NCBI RefSeq assembly: GCF_003716325.1
Contig: NZ_RDSR01000016.1
Span: 1 to 64,000 of the forward strand
Direction of reading: 5' to 3'
DNA from: Cryobacterium tepidiphilum
GTDB taxonomy: Bacteria > Actinomycetota > Actinomycetes > Actinomycetales > Microbacteriaceae
Length of the DNA stretch: 64,000 bases
In this document: positions 1-7,922 of the stretch, piece after piece
Layout of the letters: the number at the start of each line of letters is the position of its first letter
How positions within the stretch are numbered: position 1 is the first letter of the stretch
Made by a program: the position numbers and the translations under genes
The notes under the pieces: generated by a model
What the model was told of the DNA's origin: nothing
Databases searched by the model: none
What the model saw: only the letters and a program-made list of their open reading frames with translations

Positions 1-96
1 CGCGTGACCCCGAAGAACCGCGATATTCCGAGCACGTTCTGGCAAAGCGACGGACCAGCCGTCGGACTGGAGGACGGTTCGCAGCCGCCCGGCTAA
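1..96 (+). CDS. C-terminal end of a DDE transposase-like protein (cut by window start)
   Basis: The window opens inside a reading frame whose last 31 residues match the C-terminus of the complete transposase-like gene at 31853-33769 with one difference (G for R in the PAV-x-LEDG segment). The DNA after the stop is related but diverged, so this is a second member of the same element family and not an assembly copy. Upstream sequence is outside the window, so whether this gene is intact is unknown. It marks the right end of another element lying directly left of the island. Confidence 0.75.
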   Translation, partial: RVTPKNRDIPSTFWQSDGPAVGLEDGSQPPG

Positions 97-146
97 CCGG
101 TCGCCGACACCCAACACCCCCGCATACCCGCAACACCGACAACATT

Positions 147-174
147 GGCGTGCCTGAAATCATTCAGGCACGCC
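147..174 (+). terminator. Hairpin after left transposase copy
   Basis: A 12-bp perfect stem (GGCGTGCCTGAA / TTCAGGCACGCC) with a 4-base loop follows the transposase stop by about 50 bases. It is followed by ATTCTTG, a weak T tract. The same hairpin occurs after the full transposase at 33821-33848, so it is a conserved part of the element's right end. It is probably a terminator; a role as a binding site for the transposition proteins is also possible. Confidence 0.65.
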
Positions 175-299
175 ATTCTTGCGTTAACGCCATGCTCCGC
201 GGTCCAATCGCCCGCCAAGTAAGTCCACCCCTGGCATGAAAAATGGCCGCCCAACCGACGAACCAGCTGCTGCGACCTATTTTCCGAACGAAAGCCCGG

Positions 300-338
300 A
301 ATTCTCCGAACTACCCACTGTGGGTGATTCGGAGAATT
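300..338. repeat. Element-to-element junction: inverted repeat arms around CTG
   Basis: Arms 300-317 and 321-338 are inverted repeats (16 of 18 positions complementary) around the spacer CTG at 318-320. The left arm equals the island's right terminus at 33974-33991 base for base. Reading: arm 300-317 is the right end of the element to the left, and arm 321-338 (starting TGGGTGATTCGG) is the left end of the 33.7 kb island. Confidence 0.8.
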
Positions 339-671
339 GCAAAAGGCCCGGTGAGCGTCACCCCCAGGGGGTGGTAACAGAAAGTCGTTCCGGCGAATAA
401 CTTCCAAAATTCCAGAGGCCTCAAAAATGCTCGCAGCATGCACGTCGCCCGCACAAGCACTGTGAAGCCCAGCGTGCACAGTCGAAGGCTCGGACAGGTC
501 TGTTAGGTTCCGCGACTGGGCGACCGGCGCCGTATCGATCCTCCGCTCCGAAATCCCCAGATCCATGAACAGTGTGACCACGCCGGCTCTGCAACTCCGG
601 CATAACCGCGTCGGCTGAAAGACCGCTGTCGCTGTCGGGGACCCGCAACCCAGGCCAAACATGCCCTTGAG
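339..671. other. Island left-end non-coding segment
   Basis: The stretch between the left terminal repeat and the first cargo gene shows no convincing coding frame. The only structure seen is the palindrome at 359-373. Open frames here overlap the repeat region and resemble no family I know. Confidence 0.5.
359..373. promoter_or_regulatory. Perfect palindrome CACCCCC-A-GGGGGTG
   Basis: A 15-bp perfect palindrome lies 21 bases inside the island's left terminus. Its CACCC-N5-GGGTG layout resembles CsoR-family operators (TACCC-N5-GGGTA) and the one at 22917-22935. It could instead be a subterminal binding site for the transposition machinery. No adjacent gene start explains it. Confidence 0.35.
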
Positions 672-1661
672 CTATGGCCCCTTCGGGGCCGGTTCAACGC
701 CGTAAAGCCGTCTGGCGAATGGGATCTGTATGGCCGCTTCGTACCAGCCCTTACGTCTAAGGTGCTCCTCCCAATGCGGTTGGCTCAGGCGTTGAACGTC
801 GATCGTGTATTTGAGATTGGACGCGGGCAAGACGTGCGTCTCCGTGAAGTACCAGCCGTCCACGCGCTCGATAATCAACCGCAGAGCCTGTCGATGTCCA
901 GCCAGCACCTGCGCACGAAGGCCCATGACTTCTACGAGCATCTCCGACAATTGAGCGACAGAATGCGTAGGGTCGTTGAGCCCGAGCCCAAGATCCTGTC
1001 CCTCAGCTCGTACCGCGCCAACTAACCGCTGATAGAACTCAGCAGCGGATTCGGGAACTTCCCATATATGCGTAGATAACACTTCACCGTCGTCCGCTTC
1101 CAGACGGACCTCTAACGTCTTCTCCCCGTTCCACGCGCCGATCACATACCTATAGTGAAGATCGGTTTCCCAGACGGGAGAGCGCACACCGTTCGCAGTG
1201 ACCAGCTGATCGTCGGTCGCCTTCTGTAGCGCGCGGAGCAAGGATGCTCTTGACGGATCGGTCACCATACTTCGATACACGTCAACTTCAGCATCGTGCT
1301 CGTCTCGCTGTTGGGCAATCAATTGCTCCCGCACATCATCAAGCGACTGTTCGGTGCGATTGGCAGTAAGCACGGCAGAGTCAGCTGCGGCTTTGGCCAA
1401 CTGCGCCGTCTCGTCGACATCGTGGATCCCCTGTCGCACGCCTCGGAGCGCTAAGTCGCCGGGGACAAGCAGAAGGACGACCACGCCGGCGTTAATGAGA
1501 GCGGAGCTCCACCATGGTTCGATATCTCTGAGCAGCCACGAGATGGTCGCGAACACGATTCCAATAGCAATAAGGAATGCCGGCACAAGCCAGAGGGGAG
1601 CACGTCGTCGGGTCTGTTCGGTTTTCCTGTTGCGCACACCTGAGGATACCGACGTAGGCAA
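672..1661 (-). CDS. Hypothetical membrane-anchored coiled-coil protein
   Basis: The 329-residue protein has two hydrophobic segments near the N-terminus (about residues 24-44 and 54-74). A helical, probably coiled-coil stretch follows (about 80-125, rich in A, Q, E, D), then a soluble C-terminal domain of about 200 residues that I do not recognise (WETDLHYRYVIG, WYFTETHVLP). The start shown is TTG; a GTG about 24 bases downstream is an alternative. It is the first cargo gene, reads toward the island edge, and sits 243 bases beyond the end of the ApeA-like gene on the same strand. Co-location suggests an accessory or defence role, but nothing in the sequence proves it. Confidence 0.55.
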   Translation of the reverse strand: MPTSVSSGVRNRKTEQTRRRAPLWLVPAFLIAIGIVFATISWLLRDIEPWWSSALINAGVVVLLLVPGDLALRGVRQGIHDVDETAQLAKAAADSAVLTANRTEQSLDDVREQLIAQQRDEHDAEVDVYRSMVTDPSRASLLRALQKATDDQLVTANGVRSPVWETDLHYRYVIGAWNGEKTLEVRLEADDGEVLSTHIWEVPESAAEFYQRLVGAVRAEGQDLGLGLNDPTHSVAQLSEMLVEVMGLRAQVLAGHRQALRLIIERVDGWYFTETHVLPASNLKYTIDVQRLSQPHWEEHLRRKGWYEAAIQIPFARRLYGVEPAPKGP

Positions 1662-1904
1662 TCGCTCATTGGCCGCTGGCAGTAGTCCAAGCGCGTATCT
1701 GCCTCAACAGCATGAATCTTCTGTCGGTGCCACAGGCGCACGAGGTTGTGCACGGACAAGATGGTAGCGTCAGCGAAAAGTAGCGACAATGCGCTCGAGC
1801 GCCAGGTGACCGTGAAGCGCAGATTTCATGGCCACCAGCGGGCAGTTCAACTGGTTATCAGTGGGCGGCATCCTGCTCCTTTGATCAGTTTCGCATGTCC
1901 GCTA

Positions 1905-3377
1905 TCAGGTGTCGGGAACGACAATGTTCGTGCCGGCTGCCGCACTAGAGACGAAGTTGCCGCCCTCATCGATGATGAAATCGAGGTTCTTGAACCCTTG
2001 CAGCTCCTTCTTCATCGACCAGTCGTAGCCGAAACGCTTCACGAAGGCTCCGTCGTTGTCGACCTTTCGAGCAGCGATCATCCGGACGATTAGCAACATT
2101 ACGTCGCTTATGAGGATCATTTGTGTGGGGTCCGGTTGGCGCTTTTCAGCATGCTTGACCCCGGTGTAGATTGCACGAATCGCATTTGCTAGGCCAGCGG
2201 TCGAAAGTGTCACTCCTGTCCAATCCGCCTCGCAGACCGAAAGGGCTCGATAGACGTACGTCGCGAATGTCGGAGACGATCTCTGCGTTTTGGAGTAAGT
2301 TTCCCGCTCGCCGTCTACCTTCAGCGCTTGTTTGCCCCATGCATCGAGAAATATGCCCGCTGCAAGAATTATGTCTTCGACATACGGACGAGGGCGACTA
2401 AGTGCTGACACTGTTGGAGAGATCAGACGTTCCCAATTGGCGTCCCAAGCTTCTCCCCATCGTTGCAAACCGGCTGCACCCACTTCGTTCAACCAGAAGA
2501 TTGCGTCGTTGAAGTCGTTCTGTTTCGGTAGTGGCGCGGAGAACTCCCGGACAGTGCGGCGCGTTACGAACGGATGCCGAGGGTAGAAGCGCTTTCGTTC
2601 GCCCGCGTGCAGTGTGGGCAGCTCATCGAAATACGCATCGTGACTGCTCACTGCGTGTTCGCGATATGCCACGGGTCTGCCAAAAAGAAGCGTTAGAAGG
2701 CTCTTGATCTTCCAGTGTTCATCGAGGTGGTCATCCGCTGGGCGCGGTTCTGAGAACTGACTAACGAGCTGAGTGAGCTGTGAAAGGGTCCATGAGCGGT
2801 TGCTGTCACTGGTCGACGAGCGCCAGCTCAGTTCAATGCGCATATCCGCCCCGTTCTGCACCCACTCAATCGGCGGGATATCCTCACGCGTCGTGATCTC
2901 AATGCGTCGGGCAAGTCCGTTGTCGGTGTAGTGACGATTCACCACGACGTTTCGGGCATTCCACAATTCGGGAAGCCCGTCGATGTGACTAACCAGCTCA
3001 TCGAAGAGCGCAGGTTCGTTGATCGCAGCCCGAGTCGCCACGAGCACGGCCTCGTCCGCGACGAACCGCGCGCCCGTCACTCGAAAGTTCTCCGACCGAT
3101 ACGTGTTCCGAATCTTGGACAGAGTGATGCTGCCCGCAAGGGACTCGAAGATGCACTGCTCGGGAATATGCTTGCTGTTGCGAAACCATACGGACGGATG
3201 GTTTCGATTCTCGGCAAAGATCGAGCTATCGGAGCTGGATCCGTCGCTGACTTCAATCTCGACCCCTAGTTCATCGTCGAAGCGAAGCGTCGCCGGGAAT
3301 TTGTGCTGGCTCCCGTCATGGTAAGTCAGTAGGACGCCGGAATACGACTTTCCTGGTTCGAATTTGTCGATGCTCAA
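1905..3377 (-). CDS. ApeA-like protein (putative HEPN antiphage factor)
   Basis: The 490-residue soluble protein starts at a TTG preceded by AAGGGG; a TAA two codons upstream excludes an earlier start. The N-terminal half (about 1-250) looks like the beta-rich ApeA N-terminal domain: an opening GxL/F-type strand pattern (YSGVLLTYHDG, ATLRFDDELG) and a helix-rich end (LTLLFGRPVAYREH). The C-terminal half is helical and contains RAIYTGVKH near residues 410-420, reminiscent of the R-x(n)-H motif of ApeA-like HEPN RNases, though the spacing is longer than usual. In that family the protein acts alone as an abortive-infection RNase. The assignment is by pattern, not by search, and could be wrong; a generic large HEPN protein is the alternative. 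Confidence 0.5.
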   Translation of the reverse strand: MSIDKFEPGKSYSGVLLTYHDGSQHKFPATLRFDDELGVEIEVSDGSSSDSSIFAENRNHPSVWFRNSKHIPEQCIFESLAGSITLSKIRNTYRSENFRVTGARFVADEAVLVATRAAINEPALFDELVSHIDGLPELWNARNVVVNRHYTDNGLARRIEITTREDIPPIEWVQNGADMRIELSWRSSTSDSNRSWTLSQLTQLVSQFSEPRPADDHLDEHWKIKSLLTLLFGRPVAYREHAVSSHDAYFDELPTLHAGERKRFYPRHPFVTRRTVREFSAPLPKQNDFNDAIFWLNEVGAAGLQRWGEAWDANWERLISPTVSALSRPRPYVEDIILAAGIFLDAWGKQALKVDGERETYSKTQRSSPTFATYVYRALSVCEADWTGVTLSTAGLANAIRAIYTGVKHAEKRQPDPTQMILISDVMLLIVRMIAARKVDNDGAFVKRFGYDWSMKKELQGFKNLDFIIDEGGNFVSSAAAGTNIVVPDT

Positions 3378-3601
3378 TTGTTACTCGTCCCCTTGTCACT
3401 CCTTCAGCCTTTCGTGAAGGTTGCACCAGTCCGGGAGCAGCCCCCGTCGACCCCAAACACCGCTGTCCGTACCTGCGCTCCCGATCATCCCGTTCCGCCT
3501 CGGCTTCTGTGGCGCGCGTTGGCGGTTTACGATCCGAAGGTTGCGAGACTACAAAACCAGCGGCGTTATAAGGATGTAGATTGCGTCCTAGATAATCAAA
3601 C
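3378..3601. other. Intergenic region without recognised features
   Basis: The 224 bases between the ApeA-like start and the CDF stop must hold the promoter of the ApeA-like gene. No clear operator, hairpin with T tract or RNA gene was seen. Confidence 0.4.
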
Positions 3602-4654
3602 TCAGTGGGAGTGCGGCTGTGGCGCTAGAAATTCCGGGCTAGTTGCGACGCGGACGTTCATGTCATCGACGTTTGGCAATTCGTGAGACAGCAAGTGCAG
3701 CGCTTGGTGAGCCACTCGTTCCGCTTCTGACAATGAGGTGTTTGCCAGAACTATTGTGGCGGTTCCCTGGAGTCGGTGGCCCACCCACCGCAGCTGCACC
3801 TGCGGCGCCGACAGTACGCCTGGAGCCCGCTCAAGAGCTGAGCGCGCGCGATCCACGAGCTCGGGCTCGATGCCGTCCATGAGCCGACGGCCGATACTGC
3901 GGACCGTGCCCCAGAGCAGGATGATGATCGCCGCCGAGATGAGCAGCCCGACAAAGGGGTCAGCGAGAGGGAAGCCGAGCAGGACACCGAACGCGCCGAG
4001 CACCACGGCGAGGGAAGTAAACCCGTCTATGCGTGCATGCACACCGTCCGCGACGAGGGCAGCGGAGCCGATCTTTTGTCCGACACGAATGCGATAGATC
4101 GCGACTGCTTCGTTCCCCACGAAGCCGATGACGCCGGCGGCGGCAACCCACCAGAGGTTTTGCAGCGGCTGTGGATTGAAGAATCGTTCGACCGACTGCC
4201 ACGCAGCGACGACGGCAGAGGCTGCGACGACGGCGATGATGAACAGGCCGGCGAGATCTTCAGCCCGACCGAAGCCGTAGGTGTAACGGCGGGTTGCGGC
4301 TCGGCGACCCAGTATAAAGGCGACCCACAGGGGTACGGCCGTAAGCGCATCCGAAAAGTTGTGGATGGTGTCCGCGAGCAGTGCCACAGATCCACTGATG
4401 AACACAACCGCGAACTGCAGGATGGTGGTGCCCAGTAGAAGGAACAAGCTGATCTTCAGCGCGCGGACACCCTGTGCACTGGCTTCTAGTGCATCGTCGA
4501 TAGAGTCGGCTGCATCGTGGCTATGTGGCACGAACAGGCCGTGCAATATGCCCTTGATCCCGGTTGGGTGAGAATGTCCATGGGAGTCATGACTGTGCTC
4601 ATGCTCATGCTCGTGCTCGTGCTCATGCTCGTGCTCGTGCTCATGTCCTGTCAT
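3602..4654 (-). CDS. CDF cation efflux transporter with His-rich N-terminus
   Basis: A cation diffusion facilitator of 350 residues, expected to export divalent metal (Zn, Co, Ni or Cd) in exchange for protons. The first 50 residues contain an H-E dipeptide run and HSHDSHGHSH, a cytoplasmic metal-binding tail. Six membrane segments follow. Metal-site residues are visible in TM2 (ADTIHNFSD) and TM5 (ADGVHARIDG), the HD-type CDF sites, and a C-terminal cytoplasmic domain ends in QPHSH. Its ATG overlaps the stop of the ArsR gene by four bases (ATGA), so the two form one operon and the exporter is probably derepressed by its own substrate. Confidence 0.9.
   Translation of the reverse strand: MTGHEHEHEHEHEHEHEHEHSHDSHGHSHPTGIKGILHGLFVPHSHDAADSIDDALEASAQGVRALKISLFLLLGTTILQFAVVFISGSVALLADTIHNFSDALTAVPLWVAFILGRRAATRRYTYGFGRAEDLAGLFIIAVVAASAVVAAWQSVERFFNPQPLQNLWWVAAAGVIGFVGNEAVAIYRIRVGQKIGSAALVADGVHARIDGFTSLAVVLGAFGVLLGFPLADPFVGLLISAAIIILLWGTVRSIGRRLMDGIEPELVDRARSALERAPGVLSAPQVQLRWVGHRLQGTATIVLANTSLSEAERVAHQALHLLSHELPNVDDMNVRVATSPEFLAPQPHSH
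4595..4645. repeat. In-frame hexanucleotide repeat coding for (His-Glu)n
   Basis: Tandem GTGCTC/ATGCTC units (plus strand) encode the His-Glu run at the start of the CDF transporter. Such runs can gain or lose units by slippage without a frameshift, changing the length of the metal-binding tail. Confidence 0.85.
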
Positions 4655-5016
4655 TGGTCTGCCTCCCGCTGGGGATGATGATGACGTGGCTGGGCTTCGA
4701 GCGAGTGCTCAGCTTGGAAGATGGCGTCGGAAACGAGCCGACGTGCGTGTTCATTTTCCAGCCGGTAGAACACGCGGTTGCCCTGTTGTCGGGAGGCCAC
4801 AATTCGGCCAAGCCGCAGCTTTGCCAGGTGTTGTGACACGGCCGCAGGAGTCTTGTCAACGATGTCTGCGAGATGGTTGACAGAGAGTTCATCATCGCGC
4901 AGGGCCAGAATGATCCGCACCCTTGTCGCATCGGCCAGCATCGAGAAGACTTCGACTGCGAGCTCCACGAACTGGCTGTCTGGTTCCCGTCCACACATCG
5001 GAGAATCTGCGTCCAT
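4651..5016 (-). CDS. ArsR/SmtB-family metal-sensing repressor
   Basis: The 121-residue winged-helix repressor has the ArsR core (FSMLADATRVRIILALRD, then HLADIVDKTPAAVSQHLAKL as recognition helix region, then a wing QQGNRVFYRLENEHA). The C-terminal helix carries H and E residues and ends in HHH (AEHSLEAQPRHHHPQREADQ), as in alpha-5-site sensors of the KmtR/CzrA/SmtB kind that bind Ni, Co or Zn. It lacks a CxC in the recognition helix, so it is not an arsenic-type or CadC-type sensor. The gene overlaps the downstream His-rich CDF exporter by ATGA and presumably represses both. Confidence 0.88.
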   Translation of the reverse strand: MDADSPMCGREPDSQFVELAVEVFSMLADATRVRIILALRDDELSVNHLADIVDKTPAAVSQHLAKLRLGRIVASRQQGNRVFYRLENEHARRLVSDAIFQAEHSLEAQPRHHHPQREADQ

Positions 5017-5108
5017 GCGCAGATTCTTTCATACTTCAGGGCCGATGCGAACATAGGCGGCCCTCAGACTGCGGGGATATCGTTAAGGCCGAGGGAGGTG
5101 CGACGAGC

Positions 5109-5549
5109 ATGCGGCAGGCAAGAGCTATGAGCGTGAGGCGGCCCGCCGTGCGCACTGTGCTGCTTCTGTTGTCTTTGGTGGCAGCACTCATCATCGGCCT
5201 CCTCGCTATGCACACGTTTACATCGTCCATAGGCGGGCACGGGCATTCAGTAGCGGTATCCGCTCCTGCTCATGCCGGCGTAACGCACGATGCGAAGTTG
5301 GCCGGGGCCGGCGATGCTGGGCCCGTCATCGCGCAGTGTTTCGGCACCTGTGGGTCGGATGCCGATATGGCGATGGCGTGTGTGCTCGCCCTTCTCGTGA
5401 CCACGCTCCTGCTGTCCGCCGCAACTGGCGTACGTGCATGGCTGTCATCGCGGCGAGTGTGGCCGGCTGCTGCCCGAACGATCGCGTTCGCCGCACAGCC
5501 GATGCCCACGCCGCCCGACCTGCACGCCCTCTCTATCAGTCGTACCTGA
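5109..5549 (+). CDS. DUF6153-like small membrane protein, copy 1
   Basis: A 146-residue protein with an N-terminal membrane anchor (LLLLSLVAALIIGLLAMHTF) followed by a His-containing exported segment (GGHGHSVAVSAPAHAG). A Cys motif (CFGTCGSDADMAMAC) leads into a second membrane helix. The ATG is preceded by GGGAGGTG nine bases away. Layout and the C-terminal LSISRT ending match the paralogue at 7209-7643. DUF6153-type proteins have no assigned function. Neighbouring DUF305 genes and the exposed His/Cys residues suggest metal handling at the outer face of the membrane. Divergent from the ArsR gene, so the short gap serves both. Confidence 0.75.
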   Translation: MRQARAMSVRRPAVRTVLLLLSLVAALIIGLLAMHTFTSSIGGHGHSVAVSAPAHAGVTHDAKLAGAGDAGPVIAQCFGTCGSDADMAMACVLALLVTTLLLSAATGVRAWLSSRRVWPAAARTIAFAAQPMPTPPDLHALSISRT

Positions 5550-5614
5550 TTTCGCCGGCCCCTATCGGGGGACTCTCGCAATGAAATCACTCGCTTCACG
5601 ACTGGAGAACACCT

Positions 5615-6232
5615 ATGTTCAAAACACGCTTCACCCTCGCCACAACGGCATTCGTAGCCGTCGCCGTCGCCCTTACCGGCTGCTCGACGAACGACAATTC
5701 CGGAACCATGTCCGGGATGGAACACGGCGGGAGCGGTAGCACCGCCACCGCCGCACCCACCGCCCAGGGCAGTCCGCACAATGACGCCGATGTCACTTTC
5801 GCGATGGGCATGCTGCCCCATCATAAGCAAGCGGTCGAGATGGCTGACATGATCCTGGCAAAGGATGGGATCGACAGCGAGATCCGCTCACTCGCACAGG
5901 ACATCAAAGCGGCCCAGACGCCGGAGATCGAAACCTTGAACGGCTGGCTCACCGCATGGGGCGCCCCGACCGCCATGGCGGGAATGGACCACGGAACCGG
6001 CGACGGCATGATGTCCGAAGGCGACATGGCAGCCCTCGAAGCAGCCGACGGCGTTGACGCAACCCGGCTGTTCCTTGAGCAGATGATCCAGCATCACCAG
6101 GGTGCCGTCGAAATGGCCGAGACGGAAGTCGCCAACGGTGAGAACCCCGACGCCATCACCCTTGCCAAGAATATCGTCAAGGACCAGAAGGCAGAGATCG
6201 CCGACATGAGCGCGCGGCTCAAGAACCTCTAA
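5615..6232 (+). CDS. DUF305 copper-associated lipoprotein
   Basis: A 205-residue exported lipoprotein: signal peptide with lipobox LTGC (Cys at about 23), a Met/His-rich linker (SGMEHGG), then two DUF305 repeats. The repeats are visible as MLPHHKQAVEMADMIL and MIQHHQGAVEMAETEV, each with the HH-x(5)-M signature, and a Met/His segment (MAGMDHGTGDGMMSEGDM) lies between them. DUF305 four-helix proteins are regularly encoded with copper genes, but their chemistry is not settled. The start ATG has AGGAG-like sequence (ctggagaac) upstream. It belongs to the plus-strand envelope block. Confidence 0.92.
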   Translation: MFKTRFTLATTAFVAVAVALTGCSTNDNSGTMSGMEHGGSGSTATAAPTAQGSPHNDADVTFAMGMLPHHKQAVEMADMILAKDGIDSEIRSLAQDIKAAQTPEIETLNGWLTAWGAPTAMAGMDHGTGDGMMSEGDMAALEAADGVDATRLFLEQMIQHHQGAVEMAETEVANGENPDAITLAKNIVKDQKAEIADMSARLKNL

Positions 6233-6403
6233 CCGGCGCTCCGCACTCACCGGCAGGGTCGCCGCGTCATCCACCGCCTCGACGCGGCGGCCCTCTCGCA
6301 CGAACCTCTATACCCTGGCCGCGTCCGCCCTTGGCGCTAGCTGACTCCCAGCCTAGCTTTGACCTGAGGCTGCGACCGCGGTTCGACCACAAGGAGAAAA
6401 TCC

Positions 6404-6463
6404 ATGAAAGTCATCGAAGGAATCCAGAACGTTCACCCCTCGACCTGCGGGGGCGCATCGTGA
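6404..6463 (+). CDS. 19-codon leader ORF coupled to the DUF305 membrane protein
   Basis: An ATG six bases after a strong AAGGAG opens a 19-residue frame (MKVIEGIQNVHPSTCGGAS) whose TGA overlaps the GTG start of the next gene (GTGA). The downstream gene has no good ribosome site of its own, so translation is probably delivered by this leader. It contains one His and one Cys. It may be a purely mechanical coupling peptide or a regulatory leader. Confidence 0.5.
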   Translation: MKVIEGIQNVHPSTCGGAS

Positions 6464-6942
6464 CCAATCAGAAGCAACAGGACGTCGCCTCGAAGAAGTC
6501 CGACCGCATGTACGTGTTGCTCATCGTGGCGCTTGCGATCAGTTTCATTGCCATGGACTTCCTGTCGCTGGTGCAGGTCAATACGCTGGGCGACTTCTAC
6601 CTGAACCTCAGCAATACCTACATGGCACTCCTGATGGTGTTCTCCATGGCCATCATCATGATCGCGGTGATGTGGCGCATGTTCAAGAACAAGAAGCTCA
6701 GTGTCGCCCTTCTCGTCATCTTCGCGCTGCTGTTCGGCGGCTCCTTCTATCTCGCTCGGACCGAGACACTGGTTGGCAACGAGGCATTCCTGAAGTCGAT
6801 GATCCCGCATCACTCCCGCGCCATCTTGGTGTGCCAGGAGTCGAACATCACCGACCCGGAAATCGTTTCGCTCTGCCAGGAGATCGTGAAGTCGCAACAG
6901 CGCGAGATCAACCAGATGAAGGACATTCTCAAGCGGTACTGA
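6460..6942 (+). CDS. DUF305-domain membrane protein
   Basis: A 160-residue protein with three hydrophobic segments (about residues 17-37, 47-70 and 78-97), then a single DUF305-type C-terminal domain (FLKSMIPHHSRAILVCQES, later SLCQEIVKSQQREI). Two Cys and the HH pair could bind metal. The GTG start overlaps the stop of the 19-codon leader; an upstream in-frame extension exists but would ignore the AAGGAG-ATG. Membrane DUF305 proteins of this type are common on mobile metal-resistance islands. Function is unknown beyond that association. Confidence 0.8.
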   Translation: MTNQKQQDVASKKSDRMYVLLIVALAISFIAMDFLSLVQVNTLGDFYLNLSNTYMALLMVFSMAIIMIAVMWRMFKNKKLSVALLVIFALLFGGSFYLARTETLVGNEAFLKSMIPHHSRAILVCQESNITDPEIVSLCQEIVKSQQREINQMKDILKRY

Positions 6943-7000
6943 AGCATTCAGTCCTCCCGGTTCAGCGGATGCGCCTCCTGACCCGTCACGCTTGAAACGG

Positions 7001-7017
7001 CGGAAACAGCGTTTCCG
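7001..7017. promoter_or_regulatory. Inverted repeat CGGAAAC-AGC-GTTTCCG
   Basis: A perfect 7-bp inverted repeat with a 3-base spacer lies in the 266-base gap after the DUF305 membrane gene. There is no T tract after it, so an operator is at least as likely as a terminator. No cognate regulator is evident. Confidence 0.3.
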
Positions 7018-7149
7018 TCGCACGCCGACGTTGCTCTTACCGGGTTGAGGAAGTCCGCGCACCGGTGTTCGCATCTGCATGCGTCGGCAGAAGCCCTGCA
7101 GCGCGTCGCCTCACTCATCGACTTCCCAGTGCCCGGCCGGCAGCGCGTG

Positions 7150-7164
7150 TACGCTAGGGGGGTA
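7150..7164. promoter_or_regulatory. CsoR-like half-degenerate operator
   Basis: TACGC-N5-GGGTA differs by one base from the TACCC-N5-GGGTA layout of CsoR-family copper operators and lies 44 bases before the start of DUF6153 copy 2. A perfect version is at 22917-22935 before the copper chaperone, so shared copper control is plausible. Confidence 0.35.
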
Positions 7165-7208
7165 TGTTTTGGCCCGCGTGGACAGTCAAGAACGGAGGCG
7201 GCAAGAGT

Positions 7209-7643
7209 ATGCAGACGCAAACGACGAACGTCAGCTTCCGACGCGTCCTGATTGTCGCGCTCGCGATCGGCTCAGTCTTGATGGGTTTCCTCGCCCTGCA
7301 CACACTTGCCGGCCCGCACCAAGACGAGGCAGTGGTCAGCACCGTGGCGGCCACTGCTGACGCGAGTGCCCATCACTCGGTTGCAGCGCCGGAAGCAACG
7401 TTCGGACAGGCAGCCACTCTGCCCCTCTCGGTGTGCGACGAAGGCGGATGCGAACTCGGCTGTGCCTTGATAGCCATGACCTGCATGCTGCTCGTCGTTC
7501 TCCTCGGAGCGGCAGGGTTGGCACGGCTCCCTGCCAGTACCTACTGCTACCGCCTTGCCCCGATAGCGATGCAACTTCTCTCTGCGGCCAAGAACCACGT
7601 CTATTTGCCGTCGCTCACCCAACTCTCAATCAGTCGTACCTGA
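7209..7643 (+). CDS. DUF6153-like small membrane protein, copy 2
   Basis: A 144-residue paralogue of the protein at 5109-5549. It has an N-terminal helix (VLIVALAIGSVLMGFLALHT), an exported His-bearing segment (ASAHHSVAAPE), a Cys cluster (CDEGGCELGCALIAMTC) running into a second helix, and the same C-terminal ending LSISRT. The ATG at 7209 follows GGAGG with suitable spacing and is preferred over the upstream ATG at 7164, which lacks a site. The upstream CsoR-like element suggests metal control. Confidence 0.72.
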   Translation: MQTQTTNVSFRRVLIVALAIGSVLMGFLALHTLAGPHQDEAVVSTVAATADASAHHSVAAPEATFGQAATLPLSVCDEGGCELGCALIAMTCMLLVVLLGAAGLARLPASTYCYRLAPIAMQLLSAAKNHVYLPSLTQLSISRT

Positions 7644-7922
7644 TTTCACTCGTTTAGGGCCCAACCACCGGTCCCGACTCTCCGCGCCGCCGACGTGCAG
7701 CGAATGACGACAAGGCAGTGACCGGATCGATAGCCAATCGGCCGAATAGCCGGTGCCACTTCGCGCAACTCTGAGCGTGTCCCCTCAGAGGACCTCGGCG
7801 TCGAGCTTGGCATTCCTATCTCGCTGAGCGTTCGGTTGCTCACTCGACTAGCTCCCGAGCGACCATGCCCTTCAGGCGATCTTCTCTAACCTCACATTTT
7901 GTTTGCTTATCGAGGAACATCA

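Noticed and set aside
93-662. Long open frame on the minus strand across the element end and left non-coding segment
   Set aside because: It runs through the transposase stop, hairpin and terminal repeats, has no family features, and a related frame recurs in the right-end copy only because the DNA is repeated.
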